This document shows positions 8,615 through 17,572 of a stretch of DNA of 64,000 nucleotides, one piece after another. A model generated the notes under the pieces. The model worked only from the letters and a program-made list of their open reading frames with translations, made no database searches and was not told the origin of the DNA. Position 1 is the stretch's first letter. Each line of letters begins with the position of its first letter. The position numbers were made by a program, and so were the translations under genes. The stretch comes from Anaerolinea sp. (GTDB taxonomy: Bacteria > Chloroflexota > Anaerolineae > Anaerolineales > Anaerolineaceae), in NCBI GenBank assembly GCA_029975055.1, contig JARKPU010000051.1, positions 186,001-250,000 on the forward strand. Reading direction: 5' to 3'.

Positions 8615-10204
8615 CTAGTTCTTCTGAATGCGGATTGCCATATACTTGCGGGTAGGCATGGGAACCCGGATGGTTCCGGATGCAGACTCATCGAAACAAT
8701 CGATGGTCATGTTCCATGTGTCAATCACATCCACCCGGTACGTGGCGCCCTGGGGCAGGTTGAAGTTGCGGAAGCCGGGTTGGTGGCTGCCATAGTAAAA
8801 AATGAAATAGTCATCCTCGTGGTAACCACCTGACACGCAGTTCCAGGGGCCTTCTGGGATGATTGTGTCGATGGCGCGCGTACCGCGTTTGAATGCGTTG
8901 AAACCGCCGTTTTCCATCAGGTTTATAAATTCGCCGTCCGTCTTTTCCACCGGAGATAAATTTGGCGCGGCTTCAAAAATCTTGCGCAAGAAGGCGATGC
9001 GGGCCGGGCTTTGACCGATCAACTCGCCGCCCTTTGACCACCACAGCTCTTCGCGGTCGTTGACATAGGTCTCGCCGTGGCCCACATACCCTCCCTGAAC
9101 GAAACCGGTCCAGAAGCGGTGCACCATTTTTTCAGGAGAAAGATCGCCCCACAGCATGTTGATGTTGCCTTCATAACAGCACTCATCGACGACCACGGGT
9201 TTGCCATACATTTTGCGCCAAACCTGCACGCGGTACATATTCGAGTTCTGGATGCTGCAGTGGGTGACCCACGGCTTGGTGTGATCGTAAAAAGCCATGC
9301 AGTTGTGGATCGAACGCAGATGATCGTAAGGATCGATCTGCTGGACGAGCTGCATGTAGTGGTCCCAATCGGCTATCGTCCGGCCGATGAACAGATCATA
9401 TTCGTTGGCGAAAGACCACCAGATATTGCGGAAGGAACCCAGCCGGGCGACCAGGTAGCGCAGGTAGCGGTCATTGACCTCGGCGGGCATGCGATCAAAG
9501 CCCCAGGCGCCGTAGTCATAAGGATGGAAGATGATCAGATCGGCTTCAATCCCGCGGGCGCGCAGATCCAGGATGCGTTTTTCCAGGTGCTGAAAATACG
9601 CCGGGTTAAAGCGTTCCAGGTTCCAATAATCCGGCGGCTCCTTGGTGGAATATGTCATCATCATTTCATGACTGAAGGTGGACTGCAGCTTGCCGCTGAA
9701 CCTGGCCTCAAACGGGTAACTTGGCGGTTCATTCGAATTAAAGGCATAGCGTTTTGGGAATACGCACATGCGCATCTTGTTGAAAGGCGCGCTGTCCAGG
9801 GTGCGGAGCGTTTTCTCTTCCAGTTCATCGCCTTGCAAATTCCAGACATAGCAGGTGGTTCCAACCGGGATATAGGAGCTGCCATCCGCATAAGCAAAGT
9901 GAAACCGGTTGGCCACGCGCACGGGGCCGTGATTGCCAGCCCGGGCAGGCGTGCAGACCAGAGACCCACTGACGCCGTGCAGACCAGGCACATTGCTGGT
10001 CGTGGTAAATGCCCACTGACCTTCCGATTCGGGCATGAAGCGCAGTTTATATACCCCCCCTCCGTCATAAAAACCGCTGACATGCACGCGTATGTCGCCC
10101 TGCGTGAAATCCGCCTCCAGTGTTACGTCCAAAAAGGGATTGCCGGTCTCTGGGCCTTGCAGAGTAAGCTCGAAGAAATCCCATTTCTCAATCTGAAAAG
10201 ACAT
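8615..10204 (-). CDS. Putative glycoside hydrolase, DUF5060 / DUF4038 type
   Basis: A 529-residue protein without a signal peptide. Residues 1-90 look like the DUF5060 beta-domain (WDFFELTLQGPETGNPF, FYDGGGVYKLRFMPESEGQW). The middle is a TIM-barrel related to DUF4038/DUF4091-like hydrolases, with WWSFANEYDLF placing the likely acid/base at Glu268 and VVVDECCYEGN placing the likely nucleophile at Glu341. The C-terminal 90 residues form a beta-sandwich. The start chosen is the ATG preceded by AGGAG. The lack of an export signal suggests it acts on oligosaccharides already imported by the neighbouring ABC system. The DUF4038 relatives include family GH140 apiosidases, hence the pathway guess made in the findings. 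Confidence 0.7.
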   Translation of the reverse strand: MSFQIEKWDFFELTLQGPETGNPFLDVTLEADFTQGDIRVHVSGFYDGGGVYKLRFMPESEGQWAFTTTSNVPGLHGVSGSLVCTPARAGNHGPVRVANRFHFAYADGSSYIPVGTTCYVWNLQGDELEEKTLRTLDSAPFNKMRMCVFPKRYAFNSNEPPSYPFEARFSGKLQSTFSHEMMMTYSTKEPPDYWNLERFNPAYFQHLEKRILDLRARGIEADLIIFHPYDYGAWGFDRMPAEVNDRYLRYLVARLGSFRNIWWSFANEYDLFIGRTIADWDHYMQLVQQIDPYDHLRSIHNCMAFYDHTKPWVTHCSIQNSNMYRVQVWRKMYGKPVVVDECCYEGNINMLWGDLSPEKMVHRFWTGFVQGGYVGHGETYVNDREELWWSKGGELIGQSPARIAFLRKIFEAAPNLSPVEKTDGEFINLMENGGFNAFKRGTRAIDTIIPEGPWNCVSGGYHEDDYFIFYYGSHQPGFRNFNLPQGATYRVDVIDTWNMTIDCFDESASGTIRVPMPTRKYMAIRIQKN

Positions 10205-10341
10205 TGCCAATCTCCTGGAAATAGGAACACGAAACAGAAACGGTCGCTAAACAGCTCGATTGAACGGTACCACTATTTTTTTGGGATCACGACGAATAAG
10301 AACCGGAAATAATGGAGGAGTGCTTCGGATGATGGACTGCC

Positions 10342-10536
10342 TGAATATTTATTCATCATCTTTAATTTATTCCAAATCAGTGTAGCATAATAAAAATGTT
10401 TCGTCAAGTACCATACAAGAAAATTCACATATATATTTATATTAGAATATTTATTCATTGTTGAAATGGCCCCAAAAATGGCTTACACTATGAATGATCG
10501 GCCCTGAATATATTTTGTTTTATGAATAAATATTCA
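10342..10536. promoter_or_regulatory. Three palindromes TGAATA-WW-TATTCA in the divergent control region
   Basis: Between the divergent hydrolase and transketolase genes (10205-10603, very A/T-rich) the palindrome appears at 10342-10355 (TGAATATTTATTCA), 10444-10457 (same with first base A) and 10523-10536 (TGAATAAATATTCA). A looser fourth version starts at 10504. Repetition of one palindrome in a shared promoter region suggests operators, most simply for the SorC-type regulator of the locus. Clear -10/-35 elements were not identified. Confidence 0.55.
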
Positions 10537-10603
10537 ATTTAACTCTGCTCACCAGATAAAGTATCCCTCGGTTCAGGGAATGTTTCATTGACAGGAGATC
10601 ATC

Positions 10604-11440
10604 ATGTTATCCGATTTGGAATTAAAAACGAAATCGGCAGAATACCGGAAAACCATCCTGCGGATTATTAAACAAGCGCGCGCCGGGCATACCGGCGGGT
10701 CTTTATCGTCTATCGATATCATCAATGTCCTTTACAATCATGTTTTGAACGTCTCACCAGGAACTTTTCATGATCCGAACCGCGACCGCTATGTTCAGAG
10801 CAAAGGCCACTGCGTCGAGGCGCTCTATACCGTCCTGGCGGACCGGGGCTTTTTCCCCGTCGAAGAGCTGGATACGCTGTGCAAGTACCAGTCGCACTTC
10901 ATTGGCCATCCCACCCGCAGTGTCCCGGGTGTAGAGCATAATACCGGCGCGCTGGGCCACGGCCTGGCGGTCGCCGTGGGCATGGCTATCGCAGCAAAGC
11001 TGGACCAACGCAGCTACCGCGTCTTCACTTTGCTGGGGGATGGCGAGCTGGATGAAGGATCGAACTGGGAAGCTTCGCTGGCGGCTTCTCATTACCGCCT
11101 GGATAACTTGACCGCCATTGTGGACCGGAACGGGCTGCAAATAACGGGCTCCACAGAGGTTGTCAATCCATTGGAACCGCTGGCCGATAAATTCAGGGCC
11201 TTTGGCTATGCCGTCCGCGAAGTAGACGGCAACGATACGCGTGCCCTGGTGGAGTTGTTTGAGCAGCTGCCTTTTGAACCCGGCAAGCCCAACCTGGTGT
11301 TGGCGCATACGGTCAAAGGCAAAGGGGTCAGCTTTATCGAGAACTCGCATAAATGGCACCACCGCGTCCCCAGCGATGAAGAATATCAAACCGCTTTGCA
11401 AGAACTGGATCTTAGTTATGAACTGGACGAAGGGAGATAG
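10604..11440 (+). CDS. Transketolase, N-terminal (TPP-binding) subunit
   Basis: A 278-residue half-transketolase. The pattern GDGELDEGSNWEASLAASHYRLDNLTAIVDRNG is the thiamine-diphosphate/metal motif, and GHTGGSLSSIDI and SKGHCVEALYTVL are the usual substrate and cofactor contacts of this half. It works as a heterotetramer with the product of the next gene, two bases downstream. A ribosome site (AGGAG) precedes the ATG. A dedicated split transketolase inside a sugar cluster usually means that the pathway product is a ketose phosphate processed by two-carbon transfer. Confidence 0.9.
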   Translation: MLSDLELKTKSAEYRKTILRIIKQARAGHTGGSLSSIDIINVLYNHVLNVSPGTFHDPNRDRYVQSKGHCVEALYTVLADRGFFPVEELDTLCKYQSHFIGHPTRSVPGVEHNTGALGHGLAVAVGMAIAAKLDQRSYRVFTLLGDGELDEGSNWEASLAASHYRLDNLTAIVDRNGLQITGSTEVVNPLEPLADKFRAFGYAVREVDGNDTRALVELFEQLPFEPGKPNLVLAHTVKGKGVSFIENSHKWHHRVPSDEEYQTALQELDLSYELDEGR

Positions 11441-11442
11441 CC

Positions 11443-12390
11443 ATGGAACTCGGTAGGGCCAACCTGGACGTGTTTGCCGAGACGCTTCTCGAAATCGCTC
11501 GGCAGGATCGGGATGTGCTGGTAGTGACAAGCGATTCGCGCGGTTCAGGGAAATTAACCCAGTTTGGCGAGGAACTGCCTGAGCAAATCATCGAGCTCGG
11601 AATCGCCGAGCAGAACGTGGTTGGCATTTCCGCCGGGCTGGCTTCGGCGGGAAAGAAAGTGTTTGCCGCCTCGCCGGCCTGCTTTATCACCGCCCGCAGC
11701 CTCGAACAGGTTAAAAATGATGTCGCCTATTCCGACCAGCCGGTTCGCATCATCGGTATCAGCGCGGGGGTCAGCTATGGGGCATTGGGCGCTACGCACC
11801 ACTCCCTGCATGATTTCGCTGTCTTACGGGCCATCAACAATATCACCATCATTGCGCCGGCAGATAATTTCGAAACCCGCGAGACCATCAAAGCACTTCA
11901 TACGTATCAGCACCCGGTCTATGTTCGCTTTGGAAAGGCTCCGCAGCGGCATGTGCACACACCCGAAAACAGCCAGTTTACCATTGGCAAAGCCGCACAG
12001 CTCCAGGACGGGAAAGACCTGACCTTTATCGCCTGCGGTGAAACCGTTTCGATCGCCCTGGCAGCGGCTCAGCAGCTTGAAGGGGAAGGCGTTTCTTGCC
12101 GGGTATTGAGCATGCACACGATCAAGCCCCTCGACGAAGAAGCTGTGCTCAATGCGGCCCGCGAAACGCGCGCCATGATCACCGTCGAGGAACACAGCCT
12201 GCATGGCGGGCTGGGGGAGGCTTGCGCAGGCCTCTTGCTGCAGAATGGCGCGAGCCTGCCGTTTCGTATGATTGGCTTCCCCGATGAATATATGGTCACC
12301 GGTTCGCAAATCGAGATCTTTAATCATTATGGTATCTCGCTCAACGGCCTGGCGGAAAGCGCCCGCCAGTTACTGTACATCAAAGCATAA
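11443..12390 (+). CDS. Transketolase, C-terminal (Pyr and C-domain) subunit
   Basis: A 315-residue partner of the preceding subunit, containing the pyrimidine-binding domain (IELGIAEQNVVGISAGLASAGKK with the catalytic Glu activating the cofactor) and the regulatory C-terminal domain (RVLSMHTIKPLDEEAVLNAARETRAMITVEEHS). Together the halves make one complete transketolase of about 590 residues. It is followed nine bases later by the isomerase gene and is clearly in the same operon. Confidence 0.9.
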   Translation: MELGRANLDVFAETLLEIARQDRDVLVVTSDSRGSGKLTQFGEELPEQIIELGIAEQNVVGISAGLASAGKKVFAASPACFITARSLEQVKNDVAYSDQPVRIIGISAGVSYGALGATHHSLHDFAVLRAINNITIIAPADNFETRETIKALHTYQHPVYVRFGKAPQRHVHTPENSQFTIGKAAQLQDGKDLTFIACGETVSIALAAAQQLEGEGVSCRVLSMHTIKPLDEEAVLNAARETRAMITVEEHSLHGGLGEACAGLLLQNGASLPFRMIGFPDEYMVTGSQIEIFNHYGISLNGLAESARQLLYIKA

Positions 12391-12399
12391 TCAGGAGAA

Positions 12400-13818
12400 A
12401 TGAAGATGATCCCCAAAACGACGCTTGGCGTGATTGTCGGCAATCGAGATTTCTTTCCGGATCGATTGATTTCAGAAGGCCGCAAAGATATCCTGGACCT
12501 GTTCGAGACGATGAACATCGAGCCGGTGATACTCGAAGAGACGGACACCAAGTTCGGCTCGGTGGAAACCTACGCTCATGCAAAAGCCTGCGCCGAGTTG
12601 TTCCGCAAGAATGCTGAACGGATCGAAGGGATTCTGGTCACCCTGCCCAATTTTGGGGATGAAAATGGTGTGGCCGATACCATTAAGCTCTCCGGACTGA
12701 ATGTGCCGATCTTGGTGCAGGCATATCCCGATGAACTGGATAAGCTTTCCGTTGAACTCCGCCGCGATTCTTTCTGCGGGAAGGTTTCCGTCTGTAACAA
12801 CCTGCGCCAGTACGGGTATGAGTTCACCCTGACGGAGCTGCACACCGTACATCCCGGTTCCGAAAGCTTTAAAGCCGACCTCCAGAAGTTCATTGGCGTG
12901 TGCAAAGTGGTGCGCGGCCTGAAAAATGCTCGCTTTGGTGCGGTTGGCGCCCGCCCCGCGGCTTTTAACACCGTTCGCTACAGCGAAAAGCTGCTGCAGC
13001 TGCATGGCATGAGCGTTACCACGGTCGATTTTTCGGAAATCCTCGGGCTGGCCAACCGCCTGGCCGATGACGATGCGAAGGTGAAGGCCAAACTCGAGTC
13101 GATCACCGGGTATGCCCGCACCGATAAGGTGCCATCTCAGCGGATCCTTCGCATGGCAAAACTGGGCATCGTGCTGGATGATTGGATGAAAGAAAACGAT
13201 CTGCAGGCCACAGCCCTGCAGTGTTGGAACTCTTTGCAGAAAAACTATGGCGTGAATGTCTGCACGCTGATGTCGATGATGAGCCAGCAGCTCTTGCCTT
13301 CCGCCTGCGAAGTCGATATCACCGGTGTGGCTTCGATGTACGCGCTCCAGCTGGCTTCCGGCAGCCCATCTGCCTTAATTGATTGGAACAACAACTACGG
13401 CGACGACCCCAATAAATGCGTCTTCTTTCACTGCGGCAACTGGGCCAAATCCTTCCTGCCCGAGATCGAGATGAGCAATGCGCCCATCCTGGGAACGACG
13501 CTGGGCGTCGAAAACACCTACGGCACGGTGGTTGGCCGCACTCCGGCCGGGCCGGTCACGTTTGCCCGGATTTCCACCGACGATACGATGGGCATGATCC
13601 GCACCTACGTGGGTGAGGGCAGTTTTACCAACGATCCGCTGGATACTTTTGGCAGCCGCGCGGTGGTAGAGGTCGAAGGTTTACAGCGCCTGATGAAATA
13701 TATCTGCAAGAACGGTTTTGAGCACCATGTGGCGATGAGCGCTTCACTGGTTGCCGATACGCTGGCCGAAGCCTTTGGTACATATCTCGGATGGGATGTT
13801 TATCGACACGAAAATTAA
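12400..13818 (+). CDS. L-fucose/L-arabinose isomerase-family aldose-ketose isomerase
   Basis: A 472-residue enzyme of the FucI/AraA fold. The metal ligands expected for this family are visible: Glu304 in CEVDITG, Asp328 in LIDWNNN, and a His at 442-443 in EHHVAM. The family converts an aldose to its ketose with Mn(II); known substrates include L-fucose, D-arabinose, L-arabinose and several branched or substituted sugars, and the sequence alone does not say which. It is shorter than E. coli FucI (about 590) and belongs to the broad uncharacterised FucI-like group. It is positioned between transketolase and an FGGY kinase, which fits aldose to ketose followed by phosphorylation. Start taken at the ATG after AGGAG; a second ATG lies two codons on. 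Confidence 0.75.
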   Translation: MKMIPKTTLGVIVGNRDFFPDRLISEGRKDILDLFETMNIEPVILEETDTKFGSVETYAHAKACAELFRKNAERIEGILVTLPNFGDENGVADTIKLSGLNVPILVQAYPDELDKLSVELRRDSFCGKVSVCNNLRQYGYEFTLTELHTVHPGSESFKADLQKFIGVCKVVRGLKNARFGAVGARPAAFNTVRYSEKLLQLHGMSVTTVDFSEILGLANRLADDDAKVKAKLESITGYARTDKVPSQRILRMAKLGIVLDDWMKENDLQATALQCWNSLQKNYGVNVCTLMSMMSQQLLPSACEVDITGVASMYALQLASGSPSALIDWNNNYGDDPNKCVFFHCGNWAKSFLPEIEMSNAPILGTTLGVENTYGTVVGRTPAGPVTFARISTDDTMGMIRTYVGEGSFTNDPLDTFGSRAVVEVEGLQRLMKYICKNGFEHHVAMSASLVADTLAEAFGTYLGWDVYRHEN

Positions 13819-13941
13819 AAGCCTCTTTCCGAAAGCGGCCCCCTACCGGCAGCAACGGTTCTGGCGAGGAGACCGATCGGGCTTGACCTCCCGACCAGGG
13901 CATTGCGGTTTGCGAAAGCTCTTCTCATTCAGGAATCTATC

Positions 13942-15420
13942 ATGATGGAACCATTGATTATAGCCATCGACCAGGGCACAACCAACAGCAAGGTTTCGAT
14001 CATCGATTCCACCGGGCAGGTAGTCCGTGAAACTTCACGCCCGGTTCAAATCCGTTACCCGCAGCCGGGTTGGGTGGAGCAAGAGCCCGCGGAATTATGG
14101 GAAACCGCAAGGGCGGCTCTGCAAGAGGCTCTACAGGGTTGCGACCCCGCAGCTCTTGCTGCAGTGGCAATCACCAACCAGCGCGAATCGGTGCTGATCT
14201 GGGAACGGAGCAGTGGAAAGCCGGTTGGTCCATCCGTCACCTGGCAGTGCCGCCGTTCAACCCCGTTTGTCACCCGCCTGCGCGATGCCGGCTATGAAGA
14301 ACTGGTCCGCGGCAAGACCGGGCTGACGCTTGACCCGATGTTCTCGGCGGGAAAGGCGCGCTGGCTGCTAGACAGTATTCCCGAGGGTCACGCCCGGGCT
14401 GAAGCCGGCGCCCTGTGTTTTGGCACCGTGGATGCCTGGATGCTGTGGAACCTGACCGGCGGGAAAATCCACGCCTGTGATGTAACGAACGCTTCGCGCA
14501 CGCAGTTATTCAACCTGCATACGCAGGATTGGGATGATGAACTGCTGGAAATGTTTGGCATTCCACGCGCCATGCTGCCCACGATCTTTCCCTCCAGTGC
14601 GATTTATGGCAGCACCTGCGCCGACGGCCTGCTCCCGGCCGGCATTCCGATCGCTGCACTGATCGGTGACTCGCACGGCGCGCTCTTTGGACACGCCGGC
14701 TTTCAACCGGGATCGCTCAAGGCCACGTATGGAACCGGTTCATCCTTAATGATGCCAACCCGCAGCCCTGTCTTTTCAAAGCATGGGCTGTCAACCAGCG
14801 TTGCGTGGGGGTGCCAGGGCACAACCTACGCCCTGGAAGGCAACATTTACGTCACCGGCGCGGGCGTGCAATGGCTGTACCAGTTCCTGGGTTTGAAGAC
14901 GCCGGAAGAGATCGAAGCCCTGGCCAAACGGGTCGGTGGAAACGAAGGCCTGTATTTCGTGCCAGCGTTGGTGGGCCTGGGTGCACCATACTGGGACGCA
15001 AACGCCCGTGGCCTGCTGGTGGGTATCACCCGCGGGACCACCGCGGGGCATGCTGCCCGAGCCGCGCTGGAGGCCATTGCTTACCAGATCCATGATGTGT
15101 TCGTGGCGATGCAGTCGGAATCCGGTCAACCACTGACTCAATTGATGGCAGACGGTGGGGCCACGCGGAACGACTTCCTGATGCAGTTCCAGGCGGATTT
15201 ACTCAACGTTCCGGTGGTGCGCAGCCGCGCCAGCGATCTATCTGCGTTGGGAGCGGCCTACCTGGCCGGGCTGGCAACCAGTATCTGGAAATCGCTCGAC
15301 GAGGTAAGCCGGTTGTCTCGACCGCAAGATCGTTTTGAGCCGAACATGGAAAATGGGCGGCGCGAGGCGCTGCTGCTTGGCTGGCAAGATGCCGTGCGGC
15401 GAGCGTTGTCGACAAATTAG
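13942..15420 (+). CDS. FGGY-family carbohydrate kinase
   Basis: A 492-residue kinase with the FGGY layout: N-terminal IAIDQGTTNSKVSIID phosphate motif, RPVQIRYPQPGWVEQEPAELW, the second-domain adenosine region LKATYGTGSS and the C-terminal MADGGATRNDFLMQFQADLL. It resembles glycerol kinase and xylulokinase; the neighbouring isomerase makes a ketose substrate most likely. It starts at the tandem ATG after CAGGAA; the 123 bases separating it from the isomerase gene contain no clear promoter or terminator. It is the last plus-strand gene of the locus, and its stop overlaps the 3' end of a minus-strand fragment. Confidence 0.85.
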   Translation: MMEPLIIAIDQGTTNSKVSIIDSTGQVVRETSRPVQIRYPQPGWVEQEPAELWETARAALQEALQGCDPAALAAVAITNQRESVLIWERSSGKPVGPSVTWQCRRSTPFVTRLRDAGYEELVRGKTGLTLDPMFSAGKARWLLDSIPEGHARAEAGALCFGTVDAWMLWNLTGGKIHACDVTNASRTQLFNLHTQDWDDELLEMFGIPRAMLPTIFPSSAIYGSTCADGLLPAGIPIAALIGDSHGALFGHAGFQPGSLKATYGTGSSLMMPTRSPVFSKHGLSTSVAWGCQGTTYALEGNIYVTGAGVQWLYQFLGLKTPEEIEALAKRVGGNEGLYFVPALVGLGAPYWDANARGLLVGITRGTTAGHAARAALEAIAYQIHDVFVAMQSESGQPLTQLMADGGATRNDFLMQFQADLLNVPVVRSRASDLSALGAAYLAGLATSIWKSLDEVSRLSRPQDRFEPNMENGRREALLLGWQDAVRRALSTN

Positions 15421-15839
15421 AAATCCTGCGAGACCCACTGATGCGATTCTCCATGCCCCAATACGGCATCCAAATCGCTCAAGTCAACCGCAAGTCCACC
15501 AACCATCTGAAGCTGTTCTATCGCCGCAGGCGTGAACCCACTTCGGGCAAAAAGCGCATAATATACCTGCCACCCCGCACTCTCGGACGGCAAATCCTTT
15601 AAAACCAGCGGTGTTTTGGTTTCGATCAGTTCTCGCACAATCTGCCGGTCCACCTGATCGGTTCCCCATTTGCACTCACCCAGCAGGATTTCATGCGTCT
15701 TCCAATTGATTGCCACGACATCCACCTGAACCCGGCTGCTCCAGTGACTGCCGATTGCATCCGGCACAAAAGGCAGTTTGCCTGCCTTACCCTGCATCTG
15801 CACCCACGTCTCCTGCCATAGCAACAACAGCTGGTGCAA
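15417..15839 (-). pseudogene. C-terminal DUF234 fragment of an archaeal-type AAA ATPase
   Basis: The 140-residue reading frame has the DUF234 nuclease-like fold found at the C-terminus of archaeal-type DEXX-box ATPases: VQVDVVAINWKTHEILLGECKWG provides the D-x(n)-ExK-like core, followed by VYYALFARSGFTPA. Full-length relatives are about 450-480 residues and carry a P-loop ATPase in front, which is missing here. A short stretch resembling the N-terminus of the same family occurs at 17089-17163. The simplest view is one ATPase gene broken by insertion or replacement of its middle. Confidence 0.65.
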
Positions 15840-15858
15840 ATTGATCTTTCCCGATCAA

Positions 15859-16320
15859 TCATAACATCGAGAGATACTCACGAACTTCAAATTTCATAAA
15901 TCCTCTGTTCAAGACCCCTGCCAAAAATAATTCTTTGATCTTCGTCTCCAAGGTGCATTCTTTCAAAAAAGGGAGTAATTGGCTTTCTATTAATTTTGTA
16001 AGATCTATTAAAGATTGAGCATCACCTGTTGACAAAGAACAGCCCTTAATTATCTCATCTCGGCTTTCTGGAAAGAACCGTTCAAGCCTGTAATACATAT
16101 GACAATGGTTATATTTAGGAAAACTGGAGTTTCCTAACTTTTTCAACCAAAAACCAATATTGACAGCATACTGACCTGGAGAGTACATATTAATGCTCTC
16201 TAGATTAACCACGATGATAGTATCTGTCCCGTCAAGGTACCAGGACATACCTTTTTTTAGAAAACCACCTTGTCTTAAAGGTATGTCAAAGACTTTTAGA
16301 AGAGAATCTTTTTCTATCAT
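15859..16320 (-). CDS. DUF4304-like hypothetical protein
   Basis: A 153-residue soluble protein. The beginning (LLKVFDIPLRQGGFLKKGMSWYLDGTDTIIVVNLES, then YAVNIGFWLKKLG) follows the pattern of DUF4304 proteins, small cytosolic proteins of unknown function often found near toxin-immunity loci. The second half is helical with no catalytic motif visible. Codon use is more A/T-rich than in the sugar genes, which suggests recent acquisition. It lies between the two pieces of the broken ATPase gene. Confidence 0.6.
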   Translation of the reverse strand: MIEKDSLLKVFDIPLRQGGFLKKGMSWYLDGTDTIIVVNLESINMYSPGQYAVNIGFWLKKLGNSSFPKYNHCHMYYRLERFFPESRDEIIKGCSLSTGDAQSLIDLTKLIESQLLPFLKECTLETKIKELFLAGVLNRGFMKFEVREYLSML

Positions 16321-16340
16321 TTGTTAGAGGAAACATTGGG

Positions 16341-17039
16341 CTATTCAACAACTCCTGCATCCCGTAGTTTCCATAGTCCGTCTAGCAGGGCGCGGAATCT
16401 CGGGTGCCGTTTTGGTGCCACAAACAATTCACTCCGCATTCGGCCTTCCAAGAAAAATTCGATTGCAGTTCTCCAATGTGTTCCAGAAAGGTCAATATCT
16501 TTCCATTTACCTTCCTTCGCTTTCTCTCGGGTAATTAAGAACTGAGAATAACTATCGCGTAAAATCAGGTTCCCTGGGACACCGCGTAAATCCGCTTCTT
16601 CGAACTCCGCCTCACGGAGATCAAGCGCCCAATCGATTCTAGAATAGAAGCCTTCATTTGCTTCGTCGAATGCTTTTTGGTTATCCTGTGAAAGTTTTCC
16701 CATAGCAACCCCTGAAATCAATGGGCTTATCATAATACGGCCAATCTTTCCTCTAAAAACAACGTGCTTAAAGACTGCTCCCCACGACTGAAGCAACCCA
16801 TTTGTTTTCAAGCCGTCTATAAGAACGTCTTCGATGATAGTTGCTTCAAGTGCACATCCATGTTGTTCACAATTAATCATTTGTACATTTTTAACCTTCG
16901 AACGATAGCGTGGATCACGAGTGATTGAGATCGCACAACTTACAAAATGGCATTTTCGAAACTCAAGATCCCTGAACGTTTTCCCTGAGTTATTATCATA
17001 AAAACTTCGAAATTCTCGCTCTTGGAAAATGTTTTTCAT
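16341..17039 (-). CDS. Pentapeptide-repeat-like hypothetical protein
   Basis: A 232-residue protein. Residues 20-150 have scattered right-handed-helix features reminiscent of pentapeptide repeats (FRDLEFRKCHFVSCAI, ALEATIIEDVLIDGL, LREAEFEEADLRGVPGNLIL), but the repeats are irregular. The C-terminal 60 residues (WRTAIEFFLEGRMRSELFVAPKRHPRFRALL) are helical. No function is assigned. A/T-rich like its neighbour and in the same orientation, so the pair may have arrived together. Confidence 0.55.
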   Translation of the reverse strand: MKNIFQEREFRSFYDNNSGKTFRDLEFRKCHFVSCAISITRDPRYRSKVKNVQMINCEQHGCALEATIIEDVLIDGLKTNGLLQSWGAVFKHVVFRGKIGRIMISPLISGVAMGKLSQDNQKAFDEANEGFYSRIDWALDLREAEFEEADLRGVPGNLILRDSYSQFLITREKAKEGKWKDIDLSGTHWRTAIEFFLEGRMRSELFVAPKRHPRFRALLDGLWKLRDAGVVE

Positions 17040-17088
17040 GGGAATAACCGAAAATTGGGGGGGCGGTTATAGGTAGCGATTTGTAAGC

Positions 17089-17163
17089 CTAAGCCATATG
17101 ATGGACGTAAAAGGTGGGTAGACTGTTGAGAAAATCCATTTCTTGCCGCCGGTCAACGAACAT
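17089..17163 (-). pseudogene. N-terminal remnant of a DUF234-type ATPase
   Basis: An ATG at 17163, preceded by a perfect ribosome site (GGAGGGGGG), opens a 24-codon frame starting MFVDRRQEMDFLNSL. This is the typical opening of archaeal-type ATPases with a DUF234 C-terminus (M-F-x-x-R-x-x-E-x-x-F-L). The frame then runs into unrelated residues and stops. The good start site and family-like opening suggest a decapitated gene whose C-terminus survives at 15417-15839. The rest of 17040-17572 holds only the terminator-like hairpins listed here. Confidence 0.45.
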
Positions 17164-17244
17164 ACCCCCCTCCAAAAAATTATAGTCATAACCTTTATAG
17201 CACGGGCCATAATAAACATTGTGGGTTTTACCAATCGAAAGAAA

Positions 17245-17277
17245 AAAGCTGCTCCGGAGGGCAGTCCAGGCAGCTTT
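17245..17277 (-). terminator. Hairpin with U-run, leader of the ATPase remnant
   Basis: On the minus strand AAAGCTGC pairs with GCAGCTTT (17270-17277 with 17245-17252) and is followed by TTTC TTTC. It lies upstream of the ATG at 17163, so it would act as a leader terminator of that gene rather than ending another one. Confidence 0.5.
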
Positions 17278-17489
17278 TCTCCGAGGCAACGGTATTGTGG
17301 CCGTTCAGCTAACCGATTCGTTTATGCCCCTTGTGACCCAAAAAAGTTGTAGTAGCGGGGAGGGCGGGTTGTGTTCCAAGTTTGACAACTACAACCTGAT
17401 TTTCCCCTCCGTAGCGATTACGGAAATCCTCCAAACAATCGAATAGGCGATCAGAAACAGGCACCTGCCTGTCATTCTGCTCTTTCACA

Positions 17490-17532
17490 CTGCCTCGGAC
17501 ATGGTTCGTACTCGTCCGAGGCAGTTTTTATT
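17490..17532 (+). terminator. Perfect 11-base terminator hairpin ahead of 17573 gene
   Basis: CTGCCTCGGAC (17490-17500) and GTCCGAGGCAG (17514-17524) flank a 13-base loop and are followed by TTTTTATTC. A second palindrome ACAGGCA-CC-TGCCTGT lies just upstream (about 17455-17472); its AGGCA can also pair with TGCCT of the terminator's 5' arm. Because no plus-strand gene ends here, this looks like a leader attenuator for the replication/partition operon. Confidence 0.55.
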
Positions 17533-17572
17533 CTTGCTGATTCAGGCATCGGAGTTATCCCATGAGGCTCCA

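Noticed and set aside
9077..10312. 411-codon plus-strand frame opposite the glycoside hydrolase
   Set aside because: Antisense to a gene with clear catalytic motifs; no ribosome site or recognisable domain.
17143..17352. Small plus-strand frames in the 17.0-17.5 kb gap
   Set aside because: No ribosome site or motif, and they run through the hairpin and the minus-strand ATPase remnant.
17382..17387. TTGACA considered as the -35 of the partition operon promoter
   Set aside because: No acceptable -10 is present 16-18 bases downstream.
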